A stretch of 64,000 bases of DNA from Fragilaria crotonensis (Eukaryota; Bacillariophyta; Fragilariophyceae; Fragilariales; Fragilariaceae). A program made the position numbers and the translations under genes. Where the stretch lies: the NCBI GenBank assembly GCA_022925895.1, contig JAKSYS010000027.1:124001-188000 (forward strand), in the 5' to 3' direction. Below the pieces are notes generated by a model. That model did no database searches. It was not told where the DNA came from and saw nothing but the letters and a program-made list of their open reading frames with translations. This document shows, piece by piece, positions 57,079 to 64,000 of the stretch; positions within the stretch are counted from its first letter, which is position 1, and each line of letters begins with the position of its first letter.

Positions 57079-57891
57079 GAAGGTCCGGCCCAAGCAAAAA
57101 TCCGGCGGTTAAATAGAGGCAATGAAATGTGCGCGCCAGCCCGGGGATGGCTGGCGTGAAACGAATTTTTTAGCTATCGTGTTGATCTTTCGAGCCGGCA
57201 AGGTTTTTTCATCGTCAGCAGATTCGTTTTTTGTCAGCAGATTTTGTCAGCAGATTTCGATCGTCAGCAGATTTGTCTTTTGTCAGCAGATTCTGTCAGC
57301 AGATTTCTATCGTCAGCAGATTTGTCTTTTGTCAGCAGATTCTGTCAGCAGATTTCCTTATTTAGCAGTTTTCCTTTTTGTCAGCAGATTTCTGTCGCAA
57401 GATTTCTTAAGTTAGAAGTCTCCTTTATGTCAACCGTTCTGTCGACCGGTTTCAATTCTCAGCTGCTTCCTCAACACAAAATTTTACGATGGAAAGCATT
57501 GCCGCATGATGACACTTTGTTTGTCGCAATTACCTAATCTTATTTAAGCAAATTATTAAGGCGTTTTCCATCAACAGACATTTTTCTGTTCTTAAGCAGA
57601 TTTCGTCAGAAGATGTTTCTTGTCAGCAGATTTTATATTCGTCAGCAGATTTCGTCAGCAGATTTTTGCTGTCAGCAGATCTTGTTTCTGTCAGCAGATT
57701 CTATCAGCAATTTTTCCTCGTCAGCAGATTCGTTTTTCGTCAGCAAATGTCTTTTCGTAAGTAAGTAAAATGTCGCTCGCGCCGGCATGTTCAGTTTCGC
57801 GCCAGCCTGTTTCTTCAGGGAAACACTTTCTCCTCCGGCGGGCGCGCAGTTTCGCCGCAATCACGATTGCGCTCATTGTGCCGGACCTTCC
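57079..57891. repeat. Fold-back-like element with minisatellite core
   Basis: The ends are inverted: GGAAGGTCCGGC (57079-57090) and GCCGGACCTTCC (57880-57891). A second, inner pair is CTGGCGTGAAAC (57151-57162) against GTTTCGCGCCAG (57794-57805). Between them are about 17 copies of a GTCAGCAGATTT unit with variable T-rich spacers, in two blocks (about 57213-57410 and 57603-57745). Nested inverted repeats around a tandem-repeat core are typical of fold-back or large MITE-like elements. No transposase gene is inside, and no clear target duplication was seen. Confidence 0.6.
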
Positions 57892-58730
57892 AGCACCGTC
57901 AGCGCGGCAGGAATCCTACCTGGTACAAGTACGATTAGTGCTCTCAATCAGGATTATCACTACACCAATTTTATAGGTGTATAGATGTATGAATACAACT
58001 TTAGTTAGAGTGCATTAACATTTAAACATGTAGTACAGTAGTCCAACTAGGAGTCTACTCCGAGAACTCTTCGTGCGACTATAGGGCATGTCGCATGTCA
58101 TACTGTCATACATGTACGAATACCTGTACTCCGAGTATTGGTACTTCTGGTACGAGTTTATTCATCCATGAATGTACAGTTCGTCATACACTTACTTAGC
58201 GAATTCTGGAAGCGGATCCTTGAATGGCGTGCATCACGACATCACAGCCCTGATCCCTTCAAGAGAACGTCGGACTCGGAACTGAAACACATGCAACAAC
58301 TCAACACATTTAGGGTAACTGGTACTAGTACCACAGAACACAGAAGTATGTCATACTGTACCTGGTACCGCTACAGGCCGAGACACATACATGATATGTG
58401 ATTTGTGTGTTCATATGAATAGAGCAGAGGAAGGGTATGCGAGTATCCACTGCTGTATCATACAATTTAAGTCGGAAATCTCTTTACGCACCCTGTTGAA
58501 CGAGTGGAGGGCATCTAAGGTTTTATGCGTTAACGTGAATTTCTCAATCCAGAATCATTCGTGAAGCGACACTGATATCGCGGATAACATCTGTATTTCT
58601 CTATATTGACATCGTTAAACTCAGAGCCCAAAACAACCACGCAATGACTTGGTGCCTCCCAGGAGGGAACACGTAATGCCTCGATGGCAAAACGAAACAA
58701 ATAAGACTATCTAGATGGCCTCAAATCGAC
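57892..58730. other. Intergenic region downstream of the E2F gene
   Basis: 840 bp; GTAC/TACTAG patches at 58020-58160 and 58315-58375. No gene was recognised. Confidence 0.55.
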
Positions 58731-61700
58731 CTAAGGAGGCCGACCGGACTTGCGACGACGCTCTCCACGCTCGACCTCCGAGTCGGGCAAAGGAGGACCT
58801 GGATATGGGGGATGACGAGGTGGTCCTTCTCTCCATTGAAGGTCACTCCAGTACGGCGCATCCGTCGAACGGCGGTCATCAGAAACGTCACCTGGAAGAT
58901 GCGGTAGTAGAGAACTAGTGAAGTCCGCACGGGGACTGTACCCAGAAGGGAAAATTGCTGGCGATGGATACGCCCCGGAAGGATACCATCCTCTAGAGGA
59001 TGGAGAGTTCAGAGGCATATTCAACAAATCATTTTGAGTGCTCATCGGACTGCGTGCTCCACTAAGATATCCAGCAAAGGCACCTGTTTCACGAGGGGTC
59101 AACGGAGGTGCCGACGTCCTCTGACGGCCATCGTGCATTGGAGGAGGAGCAAAGTGGCGTGGCGGCGACTGAACTTGAGGATGAAGGGATGAATCAGACT
59201 CTCGAGACGGGAAGCTCCTGGGAGGGGAAACAAACGGATTCATGTCGGTTGAAGAACGATCGGGCGTCGATCGAGGCTTCAACGCAGGAACACGACTTCG
59301 TTTTTGTCTTCCTTGCGATGGGGAGTTAGGGTCTGATTCCATTCGCTTGCGATCGTCACTAGGACCATCGGGATGGCCGTCCCCATACCTATCTCTACCA
59401 TACCCTTGTCCAGATTCTCCACCCCGGCGAGATGGACCGTATTCCCCATGAGGTGGAACTTCCCACGGCACTTCAGAATATGGAGGACCGTCGCGGCCAC
59501 GACTTCGGGGAGGGCCCCTGCTTAGATCATGATGCGGCATCGTTGGCGGATAAGCAGCCCCGCCGGGATGAGGCAGTGGCCATGAAGATGCTGGGGGAGG
59601 GGGAGGGTAAGGACTTGCGCCATAACCGTACACGGGATCTGTGGAGAGTCCCTGGTGCATGTACTGTGCCATGGAAGGGCCGCCCAATGGGTATGGGGGT
59701 GGCCGTTGTCGCGGAGGCTCACTTCGAACATCACGAGGGTCAGTCCTGGGCGGCATTTTGGAAGGCTCCTCATCAGAGCTTGATCTCTCCTCTGGCGACC
59801 GGCGCTCCATCATGCTTCGGAATGCCACCCCCCTTCCCTCCGGACCTTGCGGTCCATTAACACTCTGGTATCGGACAAGGTATACATTGATAGGCCCCCC
59901 AGATCCAGGTTCGGCAGGTTGCCCAGGTTCTTGAGTTCGCTTGCTGCTCAGATAGATTTCAAATCTTCTCAACCCAGGTCGCATTCCTTGATCTGGATCA
60001 GGAACTTCCAGCGACGTACCTGTTGGAGCTCTGATACCAATGACGGTGTCTAAACTGTACATCGGAAGCGATGTTATATCCGAGAACCGCACAAACATGT
60101 TACTTCTATCATCCTCGTCACCCGATCGAGTCGATGGCGCCCCTGTAGAAGTCGGCGGCTTGACAAGAGAATGAGCTTGACGCGAAAGGAAGTCTAGGAA
60201 CTGATCCAGTTGGCGCTCTTCATCTTGGAGCTCTTTGATTCTCCGCTTTTCCACATCGACATTTTGCGTTTGAGCGTCTACTCCTGTTGTCTTGGTTATC
60301 CGCGGAGGGCTGCCGATCCCATCACTGTCTTCATCTTCACCACTCCGGGGTCGGCGAATAAAGGAGGTGGGAGGATTGCTATTCCAGGAAACGTGATTCT
60401 TGCTTGTCTTCTGTATCAGGCCAATCCCTTCCAAAACATTAGTAATGTCGTAAATCCGACGTTTTTGCACTCCCAGCTCGTTTGCGGCAATGTTCAGATC
60501 AAGAGCATTCTCTGGTGACCCTCGTAAACAGGAAACGAACTTCTTCGTCAGCAAACCCAATGATGAATCATATCGAGAAGAATTGGATAGAGATGAAGGC
60601 GTCTCCGCGCGGCCTTGATCGGACAAGTGGGCTTGAGAAGGGCTCGATTGAAACGGTCTTCTAGATAGGTACTCATCCGGCGGTGACGATGCAATTGTAG
60701 ATGGCGTTGCTGCTAAGGATCCTTTTGGTAACAGAAAATAAGACCCCGGCGATGTTAAAGAAGAATTGTGCGACAACGGTGAGAAATCGGGAACAAGCAG
60801 GCCGACCGAAGGAAGTCGATGTTCAAGCCACGAGGAGTGAGTTCCACGAGTATTAGAGACACCATCAGGGAAGAAGCATGGCGAACCAGATGGAATAACA
60901 TGAGAGACAATTCGTTTTGAAGAGCATAGATGTGACGGAGACGATGGAAATTCAGTCATGGATTCAACAGTGTGTTTCGCAAATACAGGATTGATATAGT
61001 GAGCGGTGGGTGTAAGGATGAAACATTTCAGAGTTTGGCCACCGCGTTTAAGTTTTCGGAAACATCGTTGAGGAGAGGGATCGTTGTTCGAAGCAATCAT
61101 GAGGGATCGAAGGGTGAGAGAGGTTAAGGGAAGAGAAGCAAGTGTTGTTAGCATCAATTTCGAAAGAAGAATTACATGCTTTGAACATTGACGAGGAGGC
61201 AATACGAAGCAGTACACACTTCGACATGCGTTGGACGATTGATCGTTGAAGAATCTGGTCTACTGCATGGGGTGAAGGATTTGACAACCCATGTGTGGCA
61301 TTTGGAATTGAATCCTTGAAACACCATTTTGAAAATTGTCGCGTACGTTGTGTCATACCCTGTCGTGCATGTGGATCCCGCCGACAAAAACCTTGCATCC
61401 AAGCAAGAAGAACCTGGAATTTGAAATTTTCGGCAGGGTGCAACAAATAACGCTCGGATTAACGCCTGCGAAAATACTCCTGATTCAACAAGACCCAAGG
61501 CCAAAAATTCCTGGCGGAGGCAACAAAATTGCGCATTGAAATGCAAACAACATTCCGAACCAACGGGTAGAAAGAAGCGTCACTTAGGAAGTGCCACGTC
61601 ATGCGAAGATATATAACGAAGACGAATATACGGCATGATGAAAAGCAATCATATATACGGACACGAAGAGCGAATATCCTCCATCAGGGTAGAACGGAAA

Positions 61701-62169
61701 GCACTCGGTGAATACTTAGAGCAGACGAAACCATGAACTTACCAATCCTCGTCCTCTTCGACGGCGACACCGACAAGGTGGAAACTGAACCTCCGCTTCG
61801 CCGTCTGGGCGCCGATAATGGAGGACTCATCATTTCGTGAGGAAGTAGACCTCGTGAATCAGGCGTAACAGTTGTCGCCACGTTCCGTGTCGAAGGTTGA
61901 TGTCCACCTTGTCCATAGGGTTGTTGACGATGTTGAGTGTCAGGATACAACGGAGGGTGGATTGGTGATAGGTGCATTCTCCCCGTGCTGTGCTGGACAT
62001 CAATGCCTCCTGGAGGGCTTTTCCTCTGGGCAGCATCGCCCCCAGGCAGTTGGGAGATCTCCAAATGCAATGGCGACGACCGCAGCGGTGCCGCAAAAGG
62101 TGCATCCGACGATCCCTGCTCATCATGTGGATGCTGCCTTTCCCGTGTTGCTGGTTTCTTCCCCGACAT
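58731..62169 (-). CDS. E2F: E2F-family transcription factor
   Basis: Exon 1 (61743-62169, from ATG 62169) and exon 2 (58731-60721) join in phase 1 (donor GTAAGT, acceptor CAAAAG) to 805 aa. Two further in-phase acceptors (tandem CAGCAG) lie 9 and 12 nt downstream. The E2F winged-helix DNA-binding domain covers about 192-258 ('[18 protein letters not shown]', then [12 protein letters not shown] at 230-241), followed by a dimerisation helix and marked-box-like segment (about 285-420: '[15 protein letters not shown]', '[17 protein letters not shown]'). The last 360 residues are Pro/Arg/Ser/Gly-rich. E2Fs control G1/S genes with DP partners. The open frame extending upstream of exon 2 to 61217 is judged intronic because the strand lacks AG from about 61178 to 60724. 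Confidence 0.85.
60722..61742 (-). other. E2F intron with a very long AG-free zone
   Basis: A 1021-nt intron, roughly ten times the size of others in the window. On the transcribed strand a branch-point match TGCTAAC (61153-61147, branch A at about 61148) is followed by a pyrimidine tract, after which no AG dinucleotide occurs until the acceptor at 60722-60723, about 425 nt away. AG exclusion between branch point and acceptor is expected; this length is not. Confidence 0.65.
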
Positions 62170-62629
62170 GAGACCCCTCGTTTTGCTTTGATAAAATGTT
62201 TCAAACCAACATGCCACTTCGCGCCGGAAGATTGAAGGGTCAAGTCGAAGAAGTTGTGTCGATATTGTGATGCACATTTCACATTTCACCCCCACGCTAT
62301 CCCTGGTGCCGAATGAAAGTAAGTCTTGATACTGACCAGACAGCAGTCTTAAATTTCCCGCCATATAAAAAAACTTGGGTTCTAACACATGCTAAACACT
62401 TAAAAAACTAATGCGGCATATACATCTACGAGTCTATATATCAATAAGAATAAAAACGAAAATCCTCGACAAATTTGCCCAGGATGATGTATCCCTTACC
62501 TCGAGAAAACTAAACCCCACTTTGATGAAGGTTAACGGGACCTCAAAGGATTGGTTCTGCGATGATGGGTCAGCTACGAAAAGGGCACATCGGCACTCGA
62601 AAGATTAAGGCCATTATCCTGCAGAATTA
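62170..62629. other. Intergenic region upstream of E2F
   Basis: 460 bp containing the E2F promoter/5' UTR. The frame of exon 1 stays open for 73 codons upstream but without a plausible conserved start. No other gene was seen. Confidence 0.5.
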
Positions 62630-62985
62630 TTCGCAACATGTTGAGTTTCCAGTCGTCAAGAGGCTAGCTCAGAATTTATCGTTACGGCGTCATCGCTCGC
62701 TTCTTCGCTTGTAGAAAATCGTCATCGTCAAGTTATTTGCAACATGCTGAGTTCCCAGTCGTCAAGAGGCTAGCTCAGAATTCATCGTCAAGGCATCAGA
62801 GCCATTACTTAGATTGCTTCGCTCGCTTCTTCGGCTGAAGAAAATCGTCATCGTCCAATGATTTGCAACATGCTGAGTTCCCAGTCGTCAAGAGGCTAGC
62901 TCAGAATTCATCGTCAAGGCGTCGGAGCCATTACTTAGATAGCTTCGCTCGCTTCTTCGGTTGAAGAAAATCGTCATCGTCCAAC
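62630..62985. repeat. Three tandem copies of the MBD-like gene's 3' end
   Basis: Three units of about 107-129 bp. Each holds GCAACATG(C/T)TGAGTT, CAGTCGTCAAGAGGCTAGCTC, GCTCGCTTCTTCGG-type sequence and AAAATCGTCATCGTC. In the unit nearest the gene this is the coding end of the MBD-like gene (reading DDDDFLQPKKRAKLSK) plus its 3' flank; the two outer units are duplicates that still resemble the coding end. The array looks like local slippage or unequal exchange. Confidence 0.85.
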
Positions 62986-64000
62986 AACCACTTGCGCACC
63001 TCCCCTTCTTCCATGTCTTGTGACTCAACCAAGTACTTGAAATGCGGGTGACCGGGTGCATCGTCAAATACAACATGAAACAGTGACGCAGGTTCTTTGG
63101 TTTCTTCCGACACGTACCCCGGCTCCCCATGACGATCACAATCTGTTTCCGAAATCCACCCAGTGACATACCCAAGTTGCTCTACCTTGATAGATCGCTT
63201 TCCCGAAAGGGTATGAGAATGCACCATTCGTATTCGCCGCTCAATCAACTCATGCCCTGTCGTACGCCAGGGCGGGTCTTCCTGATCGGCCTGCGCCTCC
63301 TTGATATAATCCAATGCTGCCTTTTTCGTCCGAAACAAAAGACCTTCGGGCGACGTGAAGAGATACTTGTTCTTTCCATTCAGCTTCGCTTCCCACCCCT
63401 CTGGAAGTCCGAGACTACTGGCGAGTTCCAAGGCCTTAGCCGATACAGGCGCCATGCGTATGTTAGTTTCGCGAACGTTGTCTTGAATAGTATCATCAAC
63501 AGTGTATTGAACAGAGTACCTATCAAGTGAGATGGAACAAGTAAAACATTAGCAAGGATGCAATAATGCGACTAGCACCAGAGCAGGAAAAGCAGACTCA
63601 CTTGACACCTTCGGGCGCTTCCTTGCGCTTGACAATTTTCGCTGCATACCACTTGCGACCGTATTTGACTTCAACGTCGTCTCCTTTTTGAAATTTCGGT
63701 ACAATTTTCGTCAGGTGGCCACCCTTGAATTGAAAAGGATTGTCACCTGTTGACGTCAACGCTGCCACCATTGCTGCCTCATGATTATACCATCGATCAA
63801 CGCCCTTTTTCGGATTTCCCGCATAGATGACATCTTCAATCTTCGGAATAGTGTTGCTGCCCTGGGTGTTACTGCTACTGCCGAGGGGGTCAGGAGAAAC
63901 CTTTTCAGCTGTCGTCTCATTTTTTCGGCCAGTTCTAAATGCGAATGCAACGGATGGGCGAGAATTCGTCGACGGACTCGCCAAGTTGTTGGATACCCCA
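62931..64000 (-). CDS. Tudor-like/MBD-like chromatin protein, 5' end outside window
   Basis: Two exons are visible, 63602 to beyond 64000 and 62931-63519, joined across an 82-bp intron (donor GTGAGT, acceptor ATAG, phase 2). The reading frame is open to the window edge and no ATG is visible, so the protein start lies outside. Exon 1 ends in a Tudor/chromo-barrel-like segment ('FQKGDDVEVKYGRKWYAAKIVKR', continuing 'YSVQYTVDDTIQDNV'). Exon 2 holds an MBD-like stretch ('LGLPEGWEAKLNGKNKYLFTSPEGLLFRTKKAALDYI'), with the P-x-GW and FxSPEG..FR pattern of methyl-CpG-binding domains, then a conserved-looking region ending in 'VESQDMEEGEVRKWLLDDDD' and a basic tail. Binding to methylated DNA is inferred. 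The end of the gene is repeated in tandem downstream. Confidence 0.7.

Noticed and set aside
57213-57745. CRISPR-like array
   Set aside because: Repeats are short and degenerate with non-unique T-rich spacers, in a eukaryotic genome; a minisatellite explains them.
60722-61217. Upstream extension of the E2F reading frame as coding sequence
   Set aside because: The stretch contains no AG dinucleotide, follows a branch-point match, and a phase-compatible exon lies further upstream; treated as intron, though an alternative isoform remains possible.

Overview
The window is nuclear DNA of a photosynthetic stramenopile, most likely a pennate diatom. The evidence is: a histidyl-tRNA synthetase with a signal peptide ending in ASAF (the diatom plastid-import motif); a CPF1-type cryptochrome/photolyase; a diatom-type (CoDi-like) Ty1/copia retrotransposon; short spliceosomal introns of about 70-100 bp with GTAAGT, GTACGT, GTGAGT or GTATGT donors; and compact, balanced-GC genes in alternating orientation. 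No bacterial operons, CRISPR arrays or recognisable tRNA genes were seen.

Layout. 1-2.2 kb: two tandem AIM24-family genes, the first cut by the window edge. 2.5-4.2 kb: a decayed retroelement. 5.1-6.9 kb: a mitochondrial SLC30A9-like cation-diffusion protein. 7.3-13.2 kb: triosephosphate isomerase, plastid HisRS and glucose-6-phosphate isomerase, all on the minus strand. 13.6-17.2 kb: FCF2 (rRNA processing), a probable 2OG-Fe(II) oxygenase and an OPA3-like protein. 17.3-25.7 kb: two tail-anchored cyclophilin-like paralogues flanking an eight-exon ABCB-like transporter whose domains run TMD-NBD-NBD-TMD. 26.0-30.4 kb: V-ATPase subunit e (three exons, one of 51 bp), organellar MetRS and an unknown four-helix membrane protein. 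31.4-36.7 kb: cryptochrome/photolyase, ferroportin and a two-HMG-box protein; a damaged copy of the HMG gene's 3' end lies at 30.7-31.0 kb. 38.5-44.9 kb: the splicing factor CRNKL1/Clf1 and a 1375-aa protein with a lipid-binding-like region and PDZ domains.

45.3-54.6 kb is mobile DNA. A whole-looking hAT transposon (763-aa transposase, matching terminal inverted repeats) has a copia element with apparently identical 154-bp LTRs inserted at its right end, so the copia insertion is the younger event. 55.2-64.0 kb holds an SRA/YDG-domain protein, an 813-bp fold-back-like element with a GTCAGCAGATTT minisatellite core, an E2F gene whose intron has a roughly 455-nt stretch without AG before the acceptor, and a Tudor/MBD-like gene at the window edge whose 3' end is repeated in tandem downstream.

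Themes: organelle-directed metabolism and translation (HisRS, MetRS, TPI, GPI, SLC30A9-like, OPA3-like, AIM24), metal and solute transport (ferroportin, CDF, ABC, V-ATPase), and chromatin or cell-cycle control (HMG, SRA, E2F, MBD-like). Intergenic DNA is unusually rich in GTAC and CTAG tetranucleotides. Exon joins were inferred by eye from splice motifs, frame and family conservation; no alignment or database search was run.
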